Source: Allomesorhizobium camelthorni (GTDB taxonomy: Bacteria; Pseudomonadota; Alphaproteobacteria; Rhizobiales; Rhizobiaceae). Taken from it: a stretch of 64,000 nucleotides of DNA. The stretch covers positions 1 through 64,000 of the forward strand of contig NZ_JAAKZF010000022.1 in the NCBI RefSeq assembly GCF_011045125.1. The letters run 5' to 3'. Both the position numbers and the translations under genes were made by a program. The notes beneath the pieces were generated by a model. That model saw nothing but the letters and a program-made list of their open reading frames with translations. It ran no database searches and had not been told where the DNA came from. Below, in pieces: positions 1 to 8,687 of the stretch; the stretch's first letter is position 1; every line of letters begins with the position of its first letter.

Positions 1-144
1 GAAGCGGGCCCTCGGCCCAATCTGATCGGCTCGTCCGGGATTGCCGTTCAACAAGCAAAACGCTCGCTGTATACGCCCGCGATCGCGGTGGTGGCTGCGC
101 AGCAGTCTACCGCCCCACCCTCGGCGGAGCGACCATCCATTTGA
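1..144 (+). other. possible 3' end of a gene cut by the window edge
   Basis: Frame 1 is open from the first base to a TGA at 142-144 and reads as a 47-residue tail with an Ala/Pro-rich end. It would run convergently into the last 38 bases of the DUF2842 gene. I recognise no domain, and an open frame this short is weak evidence in G+C-rich DNA. It could equally be non-coding. Confidence 0.22.
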
Positions 145-322
145 TGATCGCCATAGCCGGGAGGATCCAGAGGAGCCCGGTCACCAGGAAGAAGACGAAA
201 TGGGTAAGCGGCCCGGATTCGGCAAGCTGCGCTACCGCGATCGTCGTCGCCACCAGCGCATAGACGATCACCAGCAGGATCAGGAGAACGGTTCCGATGA
301 GCTTCTTCAGGCGGACGGGCAT
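107..322 (-). CDS. DUF2842 family small membrane protein
   Basis: A 71-residue protein with two hydrophobic segments (about residues 8-28 and 37-60) separated by a short polar turn, matching in size and pattern the DUF2842 proteins of Rhizobiales. The longer frame reaching upstream to 547 overlaps the ctaA start and lacks membrane character, so I chose the internal ATG at 320-322, right where the hydrophobic protein begins (MPVRLKKLIG). It is divergent from ctaA, with a 166-base gap that must hold both promoters. Function unknown; it is inferred to sit in the inner membrane. Confidence 0.75.
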   Translation of the reverse strand: MPVRLKKLIGTVLLILLVIVYALVATTIAVAQLAESGPLTHFVFFLVTGLLWILPAMAIIKWMVAPPRVGR

Positions 323-488
323 TGTTTTCGGGTCCTGTGCGAGGTTCGCAATAAGGTCTCCCAGACCTGCGCACAAGCCGTCGGCGGCCTTCCGTGCCCG
401 GCGCGACGGCGTGCCGCGCCGGGCAAAGCCTTGAAAGCGCCGCGCGATTGGTCCACCACTCGGCCGAAAACATCGGAAATGGGCTGGA

Positions 489-1655
489 ATGGCATCGATC
501 ACGACAGGCGGCGAACCGATCGCTATACGCGACCGCGAATTGCGCAACCGGGCGCTGGTGCGCGGCTGGCTCTATTGCGTGCTCGTCGTGCTGTTTGCTC
601 TGGTGCTGGTCGGCGGCGCGACGCGGCTCACCGACGCCGGCCTGTCGATCACCGAATGGAAGCCGATACACGGCGTCATCCCGCCGCTTTCGGATGCCGA
701 CTGGCAAGAAGAGTTCGAAAAATATCGGCAGATTCCGGAGTACCAGCAGATCAATCAGGGCATGAGCCTCGACGCCTTCAAGCGCATTTTCTGGTGGGAA
801 TGGGCGCACCGCATCCTGGCGCGCGGCGTTGGTTTCGTCTTCGCGCTGCCTCTGCTGTTCTTCTGGGCGACCGGGCGCATCGAGCGCGGCCTGACGCCGA
901 AGCTTCTGGGCATACTGGCTCTCGGCGGATTGCAGGGCGCGATCGGCTGGTGGATGGTGGCTTCCGGCCTCGTCGAGCGAACCGACGTCAGCCAGTACCG
1001 ATTGGCTATGCACCTGACGCTGGCGGCGGCAATCTTCGCCGCGACCATGTTCGTGGCGCGTGGGCTGGCGCCGCATTCCGAGGCGGAAGCCGGGCAGGCG
1101 ACGCGGCGCTTCGCCGGTCTGCTGGTCCTCTTGACGCTGGTGCAGATCTATCTCGGCGGGCTGGTCGCCGGGCTCGACGGCGGCATGAGCTACAACACCT
1201 GGCCGCTGATGGACGGGAAGGTTGTTCCCGGCGACATGTTCATCCTCGAGCCCTTGTGGCGCAATTTCTTCGAGAACCCGAAGACCGTGCAGTTCGTCCA
1301 CCGCCTCGGGGCCTACATCGTCTTTGCCGCCGCTCTCTGGCATATGATTTCCGCCCGCCGCCGCGAGCCGGGAACGACGCATGCGCGCCGCGCCCTTGTG
1401 CTGTTCCATCTGGTGCTGGCGCAGGCGCTGATCGGCATCGCCACGCTCGTCATGCAGGTGCCAGTGCACTGGGCGCTGCTTCACCAGGGTTTTGCGCTGA
1501 TCGTGCTCGGCTTCGCCGCAGCCCATTGGCGCGGAACCAAGGGCGCTTACCCCGCTACCGATGAAGATCGTGGTCGCGCGCTGAGCGGCCGTGCTCGTTT
1601 ACCGGCCCTGCATGATGCGGATCACCTTGCTGCTGTCAGCTGTCGGCGTGGATAG
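489..1655 (+). CDS. ctaA: heme A synthase (COX15/CtaA family)
   Basis: Converts heme O to heme A for cytochrome aa3-type oxidases; an inner-membrane enzyme. The 388-residue product has about eight hydrophobic helices. Histidines in the [11 protein letters not shown] and QFVHRLGAY segments fit the paired heme-ligand helices of the family, and the [16 protein letters not shown] segment near residue 42 is a strong COX15 signature. The end is odd: after the last helix ([10 protein letters not shown], about residue 350) the frame continues about 40 residues of Arg/Ala-rich sequence and overlaps the convergent lipoprotein gene by 57 bases, so the native stop may have been lost. The gene stands alone, divergent from DUF2842. 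Confidence 0.92.
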   Translation: MASITTGGEPIAIRDRELRNRALVRGWLYCVLVVLFALVLVGGATRLTDAGLSITEWKPIHGVIPPLSDADWQEEFEKYRQIPEYQQINQGMSLDAFKRIFWWEWAHRILARGVGFVFALPLLFFWATGRIERGLTPKLLGILALGGLQGAIGWWMVASGLVERTDVSQYRLAMHLTLAAAIFAATMFVARGLAPHSEAEAGQATRRFAGLLVLLTLVQIYLGGLVAGLDGGMSYNTWPLMDGKVVPGDMFILEPLWRNFFENPKTVQFVHRLGAYIVFAAALWHMISARRREPGTTHARRALVLFHLVLAQALIGIATLVMQVPVHWALLHQGFALIVLGFAAAHWRGTKGAYPATDEDRGRALSGRARLPALHDADHLAAVSCRRG

Positions 1656-1952
1656 CTTTCGATAGTCCGCGTAGGTTATGCGCCCGCTTGCAACTGCATT
1701 CCACAGACGGGTGCAGTATGTGGCCGGGTAATTTGCCAAGTTTATATTAAACACTTCAGCCGTTTCTCTTTGTGTGGATAGCGGCATGGCCCGTTCTCTC
1801 TCAATGCACTCCTTTATTGTTGCCCGCTTACCGGCAGGGCTTCCTCCGACAACTGCTTGAACGTTATTGAACTCGCCTTCGCTCATTGTGGTGCACCCGG
1901 CGAGCACCGCAACGCCGAGGATAATGGTCGCAAAACGTATTCTGGTATTCAT
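1599..1952 (-). CDS. small predicted lipoprotein
   Basis: A 117-residue protein starting at the ATG 1950-1952, preceded on the minus strand by an AGGGGG-type ribosome-binding site. The N-terminus has two Arg residues, a hydrophobic core and a lipobox (VLAGC) with Cys at about residue 20, so the mature protein should be lipid-anchored. The rest is polar, with two further Cys, and matches no family I can name. The upstream in-frame extension to 2000 has no signal character and was rejected. Its 3' end overlaps the odd C-terminal tail of ctaA. Confidence 0.6.
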   Translation of the reverse strand: MNTRIRFATIILGVAVLAGCTTMSEGEFNNVQAVVGGSPAGKRATIKECIERERAMPLSTQRETAEVFNINLANYPATYCTRLWNAVASGRITYADYRKLSTPTADSSKVIRIMQGR

Positions 1953-2146
1953 GAATTTCCCCCTTGAAGCCCGTTGAACAGTTACAGAGCCTCTCGCCAC
2001 AAGTACAGGTTGCGACAGGGATGTTTACATTTTTTGGACGCTTGGCCGGTCCTTACCCTGAAACCTCTTAATCTGCGCCTAGCGCACGGCCTCACCGCAT
2101 TTGCGATCGACAGGGTGGTCCAACTCGCCGGGAAATTCCGGAGACG

Positions 2147-3085
2147 TCAGTGCTTGAGGCCGAGCATGATATCCATGTTCTGGACCGCGGCCCCGGAAGC
2201 ACCCTTGCCGAGATTGTCGAGCAGCGCGACCAGATTGACCTGCCCCTGGCCCTCCGTGCCGAAGACGTAGAGCTTCATCAGGTCGGTGTCGTTGAGCTCG
2301 GTCGGATCGAGGCGGGTAAGCTTCGCGCTCTCCGCAAGCGGCACGACCTGCACGATATCCTGGCCGCCATAGTGCGCCTCCAGCGTCGCGTGGATCTCGC
2401 CGAGCGAGGATGTGCCGTTGAGGTCCGACAAATGCAGCGGCACCTGCACGATCATGCCCTGCGCGAAGCGGCCGACGCTCGGCGAGAAGATCGGCCGGCG
2501 TTCGAGCAGCCCGTGCTTTTGCATTTCGGGCACGTGCTTGTGCTGCAAGTTGAGGCCGTAGAGGAAATGCGGCGCCGCGATATAGTCCTCGCGCGAGGTG
2601 TCCTCCATCTGCGCGATCATCTGCTTGCCGCCGCCCGTGTAACCGGAGACGGCGTTGACCGTGACCGGATGATCCGCGGACAAAATGCCGGCCGCAACGA
2701 GCGGACGGATCAGCGCGATCGCGCCGGTCGGGTAGCAGCCGGGATTGGCTACCAGCCGCGCCTCCGCGATCTTGTCGCGCTGTTCAGAATCCAGTTCGGC
2801 AAAGCCATAGGCCCAGTCGGGATGGACGCGGAACGCCGTCGAGGTGTCGATGATGCGGGTAGAGTTGTGACCTTCGAGAATGGCGACGGCTTCCCGCGAG
2901 GCGTCGTCGGGCAGGCACAGCATTGCAATGTCGGCCGATTTCAGGAAGTCGGCGCGCATGTCCATGTTGCGCCGCTCCGCCTCCGGGATCGACAGGATGT
3001 CCAGATCGGCCCGCCGGGCGAGCCGGCTGCGGATCTGCAGGCCAGTGGTGCCGTGTTCGCCGTCGATGAATATCTTTGGTTTCAT
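2147..3085 (-). CDS. argC: N-acetyl-gamma-glutamyl-phosphate reductase
   Basis: NADPH-dependent reduction of N-acetylglutamyl phosphate in arginine biosynthesis. The 312-residue product is the short (type 2) form usual in alphaproteobacteria. It opens with a dinucleotide-binding segment ([14 protein letters not shown]), carries the nucleophilic Cys in [12 protein letters not shown] at about residue 117, and the SGYTGGGK motif follows. The start is the ATG at 3083-3085; a TTG 18 bases upstream is in frame but less likely. It lies 20 bases downstream of speB on the same strand, so the two are probably co-transcribed. Confidence 0.95.
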   Translation of the reverse strand: MKPKIFIDGEHGTTGLQIRSRLARRADLDILSIPEAERRNMDMRADFLKSADIAMLCLPDDASREAVAILEGHNSTRIIDTSTAFRVHPDWAYGFAELDSEQRDKIAEARLVANPGCYPTGAIALIRPLVAAGILSADHPVTVNAVSGYTGGGKQMIAQMEDTSREDYIAAPHFLYGLNLQHKHVPEMQKHGLLERRPIFSPSVGRFAQGMIVQVPLHLSDLNGTSSLGEIHATLEAHYGGQDIVQVVPLAESAKLTRLDPTELNDTDLMKLYVFGTEGQGQVNLVALLDNLGKGASGAAVQNMDIMLGLKH

Positions 3086-3105
3086 GCCTGCCGTTCCGTC
3101 CAAAT

Positions 3106-4107
3106 CTAGATGCCGCTGCCCTGGTTCAGCGCCGTAATATTGTTGTTGTTCAGCGCCTCGAGCCGCGCCTTACGCTCCGCCAGCAACCCGATATAGTGCA
3201 GCGCCACCGACGCGCCTGCAATCGCCGTAATATCGGCATGGTCGTAGGCGGGCGCAACCTCTACGACATCGGCGCCGATAATGTCGATCTGCGTCATCTG
3301 CCGCAGCACCGAAAGTATCTTGGCCGAGGACGGGCCGCCGGCGACCGGCGTGCCGGTGCCGGGTGCATAGGCCGGGTCGAGACAGTCAATGTCGAAGGTC
3401 ACATAGGTCTTCCTGCCGCCGGTGCGCTCGGCGATGGCGTAGGCGATGTCGGCCGCGCGCATTTCCTCGATCTCATAGCCGTGAAGGATCTTTATCCCGA
3501 ATGTGTCGGGCGCATGGGTGCGCACGCCGATCTGGATCGAGCGGCCGGGATCGATGATGCCTTCGCGCACCGCGCGGGCGACGAAGGAGCCGTGGTCGAT
3601 GCGCTTGCCGTCGTCGTACCAAGTGTCCTGGTGGGCGTCGAACTGCACCAGCGCCAGCGGGCCGTGCACCGCCGCATGCGCCTTGAGCAGCGGCCAGGTA
3701 ACAAAATGATCGCCACCGAGCGTCAGCAGGAAGGCGCCCGAGGAGATCAGCCTTGCGGCCTCGCGCTCAATCGTCTTCGGCGTCTTTTGATGGTTGCCGT
3801 TGTCCAGCAGGCAGTCGCCATAGTCGACGACGCCGAGCTTGTCGAACAGGTCGAGATGGAAGGGGTATTGCGGGTCATTGTCGAAGATAGCCGAGGCGCG
3901 ACGGATCGCCTGCGGGCCGAAGCGCGCGCCGGGCCTGTTGGTCACCGCCGCGTCGAACGGAATGCCCCAGATCACGACGTCCGCGCCTTTCACGTTTTTC
4001 GTGTAGCGGCGGCGCATGAAGGACAGCGCGCCGGCATAGGTCGGATCGCACGCGGCGCCTGTGTTTCCGCGCGCGGTGAAGGCGTGATCGATGGAGCTGG
4101 CTGGCAT
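3106..4107 (-). CDS. speB: agmatinase / ureohydrolase family
   Basis: Hydrolyses agmatine (or a related guanidino compound) to putrescine and urea with a di-manganese centre. The 333-residue product shows all ureohydrolase motifs: GGDHFVTWP, the FDAHQDTW segment, and [16 protein letters not shown] with its paired Asp metal ligands. The start is the ATG at 4105-4107, with an AGGGGAA ribosome-binding site. The frame is open much further upstream, to 5388, but that part is antisense to the GDPD gene. Gene order speB-argC suggests a link to arginine/polyamine metabolism. Other guanidino substrates cannot be excluded from sequence. Confidence 0.9.
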   Translation of the reverse strand: MPASSIDHAFTARGNTGAACDPTYAGALSFMRRRYTKNVKGADVVIWGIPFDAAVTNRPGARFGPQAIRRASAIFDNDPQYPFHLDLFDKLGVVDYGDCLLDNGNHQKTPKTIEREAARLISSGAFLLTLGGDHFVTWPLLKAHAAVHGPLALVQFDAHQDTWYDDGKRIDHGSFVARAVREGIIDPGRSIQIGVRTHAPDTFGIKILHGYEIEEMRAADIAYAIAERTGGRKTYVTFDIDCLDPAYAPGTGTPVAGGPSSAKILSVLRQMTQIDIIGADVVEVAPAYDHADITAIAGASVALHYIGLLAERKARLEALNNNNITALNQGSGI

Positions 4108-4284
4108 CGTGCGGGATTCCCCTCTGTTTTGCGGAGGGCAAGCTATTGGCCGGATATGACGCAGGCGCAACAAAAAAGACGGCCGCCGCCAGCCGGGCGG
4201 TTCGCCGGGGCTTTCCGATTTCATTTGCCTGTCATGACCGGCCGCTAATGCGTCGCGCAACCACTCGGCCACGGAGCGATTCGC

Positions 4285-5322
4285 ATGCGCATCATTTCCC
4301 TGAGCGCGATCATTATCGGGCTGCTCGCTGTTCCTGCCGCCGCGCAGGATTCGCGGATGCAGCAGATTTTGGACCGGCTCGAAAACGCCAACCAGTGGCG
4401 CGACCATGTGATGATCGTCGCCCACCGCGGTGGCTGGAAGGAAGGCGGCCGCATCCGCAACGCCGAAAACTCGATGGCCGGCGTCAGGCGCTCGATCGAG
4501 CTCGGTGTCGAGATCGTCGAACTCGACGTGCAGAAATCGAAGGACGGCGAGTACATCGTCCTGCACGACAGCTGGCTCGACCGAACCACGACCTGCAAGG
4601 GCAGGGCGGTGGAACGGACGCTTGCCGAGCTGCAGGACTGCCGGCTGGTGGTGGAAGGAACCGGCGAGGTCACGGCCGAAAGCGTGCCGGCGCTGCGCGA
4701 CATGTTCGCCGTCACCCGCGATCGCGTGATGGTCAACATCGATAACAAGATGGAGGTCGAGGATCTTGCCGGCGTCGCCGCGATCGCCCGCGAGATGAAC
4801 ATGGCCGATCAGGTCATCATCAAGCAGAACCTTTGGAATTCCGAGAAGCTCGGCGCGATGACGGAGGCGATGGCCGCGATAGGCGAGGGCGTCCGCTTCA
4901 TGCCGATCATCGCCGACGATGCGGTCGATGATGTGCGCTTCATTGAAAAAGTGGGCCGGACGTTTTCGGCCGATGTGGTCGAAATGATCGCCTGGCGCGG
5001 CGAGGACCAGGGCATGACAGCGAATGGCGGCGCGCTGTTCGGCGCCCGCAGTCGTGCCGTTTCGGCGCGCGGCGACTGGCATTTGTGGGTCAACACCTTC
5101 ACAATCATCAACAAGCCGGGCGGCTATCTTGCCGGCGGGCGCGGCGACGAACTGGTGCAAGCGGATTACCCGCAGGAGACATTCGGCTTCTGGGCCGAGC
5201 AGGGCGCAACGATCATCCAGACCGACGAACCCAAGGCGGCGATCGAATGGCTGGAGAAGAACGGCTACCGCGTTCCCTATGCCGAGCGGATCGAGCCCGC
5301 CGACACCGCCAGCATCAATTAG
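4285..5322 (+). CDS. secreted glycerophosphodiester phosphodiesterase family protein
   Basis: Predicted periplasmic enzyme cleaving glycerophosphodiesters to glycerol-3-phosphate and an alcohol. The 345-residue product has a signal peptide ending near AAAQD (about residue 21), the GDPD opening motif AHRGGW near residue 46, the ENS and ELDVQKSKDGEYIVLHD metal/substrate motifs, and ends with the DEPKAAIEWL helix typical of the barrel closure. It is divergent from speB and ends just before a bidirectional terminator shared with rpsI. Substrate range is not readable. Confidence 0.85.
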   Translation: MRIISLSAIIIGLLAVPAAAQDSRMQQILDRLENANQWRDHVMIVAHRGGWKEGGRIRNAENSMAGVRRSIELGVEIVELDVQKSKDGEYIVLHDSWLDRTTTCKGRAVERTLAELQDCRLVVEGTGEVTAESVPALRDMFAVTRDRVMVNIDNKMEVEDLAGVAAIAREMNMADQVIIKQNLWNSEKLGAMTEAMAAIGEGVRFMPIIADDAVDDVRFIEKVGRTFSADVVEMIAWRGEDQGMTANGGALFGARSRAVSARGDWHLWVNTFTIINKPGGYLAGGRGDELVQADYPQETFGFWAEQGATIIQTDEPKAAIEWLEKNGYRVPYAERIEPADTASIN

Positions 5323-5355
5323 ATTGCGAATATTTGGTGCGCATTGAGCACAAAC

Positions 5356-5386
5356 AAAAAGGCCGCCCGGGGGGCGGCCCTTTTGC
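5356..5386. terminator. bidirectional rho-independent terminator
   Basis: A 7-bp perfect stem (GGCCGCC 5361-5367 with GGCGGCC 5373-5379, loop 5368-5372) flanked by a run of A on the left and TTTT on the right. Read either way it is a stem followed by T residues, so it can end both the GDPD transcript (+) and the rplM-rpsI transcript (-). Confidence 0.85.
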
Positions 5387-5403
5387 ATCTGCAGAAGAGC
5401 GGA

Positions 5404-5880
5404 TCAGCGCTTCGAGAACTGGAAGGAGCGGCGGGCCTTCGCTTTGCCGTACTTCTTGCGCTCGACGGTGCGGCTGTCGCGGGTCAGGAAGCCGCCCTTC
5501 TTGAGCACGCCGCGCAGGCCGGGCTCGTAATAGGTCAGCGCCTTGGAGATGCCGTGGCGAACCGCGCCGGCCTGGCCCGAAAGCCCGCCGCCGATGACGG
5601 TGGCGACGATGTCGAACTGGCCTTCACGGGCTGCTGCCACGATCGGCTGCTTCAGGATCATCTGCAGCACCGGACGCGCGAAATAGGCCGCGAATTCCTT
5701 GTCGTTGACGACGATCTTGCCGGAGCCTGGCTTCACCCAGACGCGGGCGATGGCGTCCTTGCGCTTTCCGGTGGCGTAGGCGCGGCCCTGCTTGTCCAGC
5801 TTCTGGACATAGACGGGCGCGGCCGGCTGCGCGGTCGGGGCGACCGTGCCGAGATCGGCGAGCGAGTTGAGATCGGCCAT
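5404..5880 (-). CDS. rpsI: 30S ribosomal protein S9 (uS9)
   Basis: Small-subunit ribosomal protein. The 158-residue product has an alphaproteobacterial N-terminal extension of about 30 residues, the [13 protein letters not shown] motif, the [19 protein letters not shown] core and the basic tail ending SFQFSKR, whose terminal Lys-Arg reaches the P-site tRNA. It starts one base after the rplM stop, forming the usual L13-S9 operon, and ends just before the terminator at 5356-5386. Confidence 0.97.
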   Translation of the reverse strand: MADLNSLADLGTVAPTAQPAAPVYVQKLDKQGRAYATGKRKDAIARVWVKPGSGKIVVNDKEFAAYFARPVLQMILKQPIVAAAREGQFDIVATVIGGGLSGQAGAVRHGISKALTYYEPGLRGVLKKGGFLTRDSRTVERKKYGKAKARRSFQFSKR

Positions 5881-5881
5881 A

Positions 5882-6346
5882 TCAGGAAACCTTCTTGTTC
5901 TTGCCGTTCAGCGCGGCGACGTCGAGCGTCTCGGGCTGCTGGGCGACGTGAGGATGGTCGGCGCCGGCATAGACGCGGAGATTCTTCATCTGGCGGCGGC
6001 CGAGCGGGCCGCGCGGGATCATGCGCTCCACGGCCTTTTCAAGCACGCGCTCGGGGAAACGGCCCTCGAGCAGCTGGCGCGCGGTGCGCTCCTTGATGCC
6101 GCCGGGGTGGCCGGTGTGCCAGTAATACACCTTGTCGGTGTACTTCTTGCCGGTAAACACGACCTTGTCGGCGTTGATGACGATGACGTTGTCGCCGTCG
6201 TCGACGTGGGGCGTGAAAGAGGGCTTGTGCTTGCCGCGGAGACGGTTGGCGACGACGGTGGCGAGACGGCCGACGACGAGACCCTCGGCGTCGATCAGCA
6301 CCCACTTCTTCACCACGTCCGCAGGCTTCTGCGAAAAGGTTTTCAT
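5882..6346 (-). CDS. rplM: 50S ribosomal protein L13 (uL13)
   Basis: Large-subunit ribosomal protein, 154 residues, of normal family length. Diagnostic segments are [16 protein letters not shown], the [20 protein letters not shown] segment and [18 protein letters not shown]. The start is the ATG at 6344-6346, where homology begins; the open frame upstream to 6499 is leader. It is first in the rplM-rpsI operon. A hairpin with a T-run lies in the leader about 90 bases upstream (see 6431-6457). Confidence 0.97.
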   Translation of the reverse strand: MKTFSQKPADVVKKWVLIDAEGLVVGRLATVVANRLRGKHKPSFTPHVDDGDNVIVINADKVVFTGKKYTDKVYYWHTGHPGGIKERTARQLLEGRFPERVLEKAVERMIPRGPLGRRQMKNLRVYAGADHPHVAQQPETLDVAALNGKNKKVS

Positions 6347-6430
6347 GGACTTTGCTTTCTTCAGGGGACCTTCCGGGGAAGGCGTTTCTTGTTGCTTGGA
6401 TTTGGAGGGCCGGCAGTTTCCGGTTCGCCA

Positions 6431-6457
6431 AAAAAGAAACCGCGGCCGGTGGGCCGC
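6431..6457 (-). promoter_or_regulatory. hairpin plus T-run in the rplM leader, possible attenuator
   Basis: On the minus strand a perfect 6-bp stem (GCGGCC / GGCCGC, plus-strand 6452-6457 and 6442-6447, 4-base loop) is followed by GGTTTCTTTTTT. It looks like an intrinsic terminator, but the only downstream genes are rplM and rpsI and no minus-strand gene lies upstream before 7270. Position suggests leader control, or a terminator for antisense readthrough under the toxin-antitoxin genes. Confidence 0.4.
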
Positions 6458-6602
6458 TGTTTCGTGACGGCTTATAGGGGAGGGCAAGGGCGGCGTCAAG
6501 GCGACATTGTCGAAATTGCGAGCCGAAAAGCAAGCAAAAACAGATATTTGCCTGCAAGGTATTATTTTACCGCATTTTGATTTGACTCTTCTTGTGCCGC
6601 AA

Positions 6603-6617
6603 TTAGCAAAATGCTAA
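6603..6617. promoter_or_regulatory. inverted-repeat operator in front of the toxin-antitoxin pair
   Basis: TTAGCA-AAA-TGCTAA is a perfect 15-base inverted repeat ending 9 bases before the toxin ATG. A TTGACT (6582-6587) upstream is a candidate -35 box, putting the repeat over or just after the -10 region. This is the expected place for autoregulation by the helix-turn-helix antitoxin encoded second. Confidence 0.55.
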
Positions 6618-6626
6618 GTTAGGAAT

Positions 6627-6881
6627 ATGAAGCGAGTGACCTATAGCCGTGATGCTTTGCGGGTTCTCGCGCGAATTCCGGCGAATACGGCAAGGCTGAT
6701 CCGCGCCAAGATTGACCAGTATGCAGCCGACCCGACATCGCTGGGAAACAATGTGAAGGCGCTCAAGGGAGAGCCTGGCTACCACCGGCTTCGAGTGGGT
6801 GACTGGCGTGCACTGTTTCGCGAGGACGGCGTAGTGCTTCTTGTGACCAGAATAGCCCCACGCGGCAGTGCGTATGACTAG
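6627..6881 (+). CDS. RelE/ParE-superfamily toxin
   Basis: An 84-residue basic protein with the RelE fold pattern: KRVTYSRDALRVLARI at the start, a central LKGEPGYHRLRVGDWRALF segment, and a final strand VLLVTRIAPRG. RelE-type toxins cleave mRNA on the ribosome, while ParE types poison gyrase; the sequence does not decide which. It is followed 12 bases later by a helix-turn-helix antitoxin, and the inverted repeat 6603-6617 sits in its promoter. Toxin-first order resembles higBA. Confidence 0.85.
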   Translation: MKRVTYSRDALRVLARIPANTARLIRAKIDQYAADPTSLGNNVKALKGEPGYHRLRVGDWRALFREDGVVLLVTRIAPRGSAYD

Positions 6882-6893
6882 GCGGGAAGACCG

Positions 6894-7265
6894 ATGACCA
6901 AACAAATCATTACGACGCCGAACGGTGAAAGGATGATTGTTCTTTCCGAAGCGGAATATGAGCGATTGGTGGATCGACTCGAAGATGCGGAAGACATCGC
7001 TACCATTCGCCGGTTTGAGCAGAAACTTGCCGCAGGCGAGGAAGAAATGATCCCGGCGGAATATGTCTACCGCATTCTTGACGGCGAAAATCCGGTCGCG
7101 GTCTGGCGCGAATATCGCGGCCTGACGGCCAAGGCGCTGGCCGAAGCCGTGGGGATTACGCAAGCCTATCTATCGCAGATCGAGACCGGAAAACGCGACG
7201 GCACGGTGGGTACGATGAAAAAGATCGCCGAAGCGCTGAAGGTGACGATCGACGATCTCGTCTGA
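6894..7265 (+). CDS. XRE-type antitoxin of the toxin-antitoxin pair
   Basis: A 123-residue protein with two parts. The N-terminal 60 residues (GERMIVLSEAEYERLVDRLEDAE segment) resemble the Phd/YefM-like antitoxin tail that wraps the toxin. The C-terminal 60 residues form a Cro/C1-type helix-turn-helix (LTAKALAEAVGITQAYLSQI). It should neutralise the upstream RelE-like toxin and repress the operon through the repeat at 6603-6617. The DNA-binding domain lies at the C-terminus, unlike in most small antitoxins. Confidence 0.85.
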   Translation: MTKQIITTPNGERMIVLSEAEYERLVDRLEDAEDIATIRRFEQKLAAGEEEMIPAEYVYRILDGENPVAVWREYRGLTAKALAEAVGITQAYLSQIETGKRDGTVGTMKKIAEALKVTIDDLV

Positions 7266-7269
7266 GACC

Positions 7270-7725
7270 TCACAATCCGACGCGCTTCGGCGGGATTGAA
7301 TAGGTTCCCGTCGCGTGCGCCACCGTCTGGCCGTCCGGTCCCGCAACGATGTCTATCTCGAACACCATCAGGGCCTTCCCGAGTTTCAGGATGCGGCAAT
7401 GGCCGTCGATCGGTCCGGCCGCGGCCTTGCGCACGAAATTGATGTTGAGGTTCGTCGTCACAGACAATGCGTCTGGCCCGGCATGCGAGAGCACGCAGAC
7501 ATAGCCGCCGATGTCGGCGAGCGTGAACAGCGAGGGTCCCGAAACCGTGCCGCCGGGGCGCAGGTGCCGCTCGTCGGCGTTGAGCCGGACCGTGCAGCCG
7601 CCGGGAAAAACGTCTACGGCCTCGTAGAAGTCGATCTTGTCGTTGAGTTGCGGATAGACGGATTTCAGCAGTTCGTTGACCTCGCCGGTCGTCATCATCG
7701 GTGTCAGGCCTGCTTGAACCGGCAT
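7270..7725 (-). CDS. PaaI-family acyl-CoA thioesterase
   Basis: A 151-residue hotdog-fold protein. The segment HLRPGGTVSGPSLFTLADIG contains the conserved Gly and Asp of PaaI thioesterases, followed by a strand carrying LNINFVRKAAAG. Likely hydrolyses small or aromatic acyl-CoAs in the cytoplasm. The start ATG at 7723-7725 has a GGAGACG ribosome-binding site. It stands between the toxin-antitoxin pair (convergent) and an enoyl-CoA hydratase (divergent), so a role in acyl-CoA metabolism is plausible but not proved. Confidence 0.8.
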   Translation of the reverse strand: MPVQAGLTPMMTTGEVNELLKSVYPQLNDKIDFYEAVDVFPGGCTVRLNADERHLRPGGTVSGPSLFTLADIGGYVCVLSHAGPDALSVTTNLNINFVRKAAAGPIDGHCRILKLGKALMVFEIDIVAGPDGQTVAHATGTYSIPPKRVGL

Positions 7726-7864
7726 TTCGCGTCTCCGTCGGCTTCAATGATGGCGGCAGTGCCGCTTCCGTTCGCGTAAACGGAAGCCAGAAAACACACG
7801 CCGCCCCTGTTCATCAACCCGGTGCGTGATATTTATTCGTCGAGACAGGGAGCATGAGATTGAA

Positions 7865-8686
7865 ATGGCGGAAGTAGTAGCGATCAAGCGCGCTCCGGAA
7901 GGACCGGTCGTCTCCACGCTGGAAAACGGCATACTGCGCATCACGCTGGCGCGGCCTCCGGCCAATACACTCTCCATTGCGGCCATGGAGTCTCTGCAGG
8001 CGGAGCTCGACCGCGCGCGCGACGACAGTGCGGTGCGCGTCATCGTGCTGGCCGCCGCCTCCGACAAGGTTTTCTGCGCCGGCCATGATTTGAAGGAGAT
8101 GAACGCGCGTCGAACGGATGCCGACAAGGGCAAAGCGTTCTTCGAGGAGACCTTTGCCATATGCTCACGGTTGATGCAGTCGATCGTCAGGCATCCGAAG
8201 CCGGTTGTCGCCGAAGTCGACGGCATCGCCACGGCGGCAGGCTGCCAGCTCGTCGCGTCCTGCGACCTCGCCATCGCCTCCGACCAGGCCACATTCGGGG
8301 TCAACGGCATCAATGTCGGATTGTTCTGCACGACGCCGGGCGTGGCTCTTGTGCGCGGACTTAAACCCAAGCATGCAATGGAAATGCTCTTGACCGGCGA
8401 AATGGTCGATGCGTCGACGGCGAAGGACTTTGGCCTCGTCAACCGCGTGGTGCCGCGCGAGTACCTGACGCAGATTGTGACGAAGTACGCCCAAACCATT
8501 GCGTCCAAATCGCCTTTGACCCTGAAGATCGGAAAGGAAGCATTCTACGCGCAGGCCGAGATGGGCCTGACGGAAGCCTACGAATATGCCTCGCGGGTGA
8601 TGGTCGAGAACATGCTTGCCCGTGATGCCGAGGAGGGCATCGACGCCTTCATCGGCAAGCGCGATCCGAAATGGACGGGGGAATAG
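7865..8686 (+). CDS. enoyl-CoA hydratase/isomerase family protein
   Basis: A 273-residue crotonase-fold enzyme. It shows NGILRITLARPPANTLS near the start, the oxyanion-hole segment KVFCAGHDLKEM at about residues 68-80, and VNGINVGLFCTTPGVAL in the middle. One usual catalytic Glu position (in the GINVGLFC region) is not Glu, so the reaction may be hydration, isomerisation or another crotonase reaction. The longer frame from 7826 lacks homology; the ATG at 7865 gives the standard N-terminus. It is followed one base later by a VOC protein, so the two form an operon. Confidence 0.82.
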   Translation: MAEVVAIKRAPEGPVVSTLENGILRITLARPPANTLSIAAMESLQAELDRARDDSAVRVIVLAAASDKVFCAGHDLKEMNARRTDADKGKAFFEETFAICSRLMQSIVRHPKPVVAEVDGIATAAGCQLVASCDLAIASDQATFGVNGINVGLFCTTPGVALVRGLKPKHAMEMLLTGEMVDASTAKDFGLVNRVVPREYLTQIVTKYAQTIASKSPLTLKIGKEAFYAQAEMGLTEAYEYASRVMVENMLARDAEEGIDAFIGKRDPKWTGE

Positions 8687-8687
8687 G

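Noticed and set aside
48-1526. A 492-codon minus-strand frame opposite ctaA
   Set aside because: Its composition is Arg/Gln/His-rich as expected of antisense to a G+C-rich gene, it has no domain, and ctaA on the other strand is clear.
2150-3109. A 319-codon plus-strand frame opposite argC
   Set aside because: Mirror frame of argC with no family resemblance; argC has the active-site Cys and the Gly-rich motifs.
3106-5388. A single 760-codon minus-strand frame covering speB and far upstream
   Set aside because: Only the part from 4107 downward resembles a ureohydrolase. The upstream part is antisense to the well-supported GDPD gene, and a good ribosome-binding site sits at the internal ATG.
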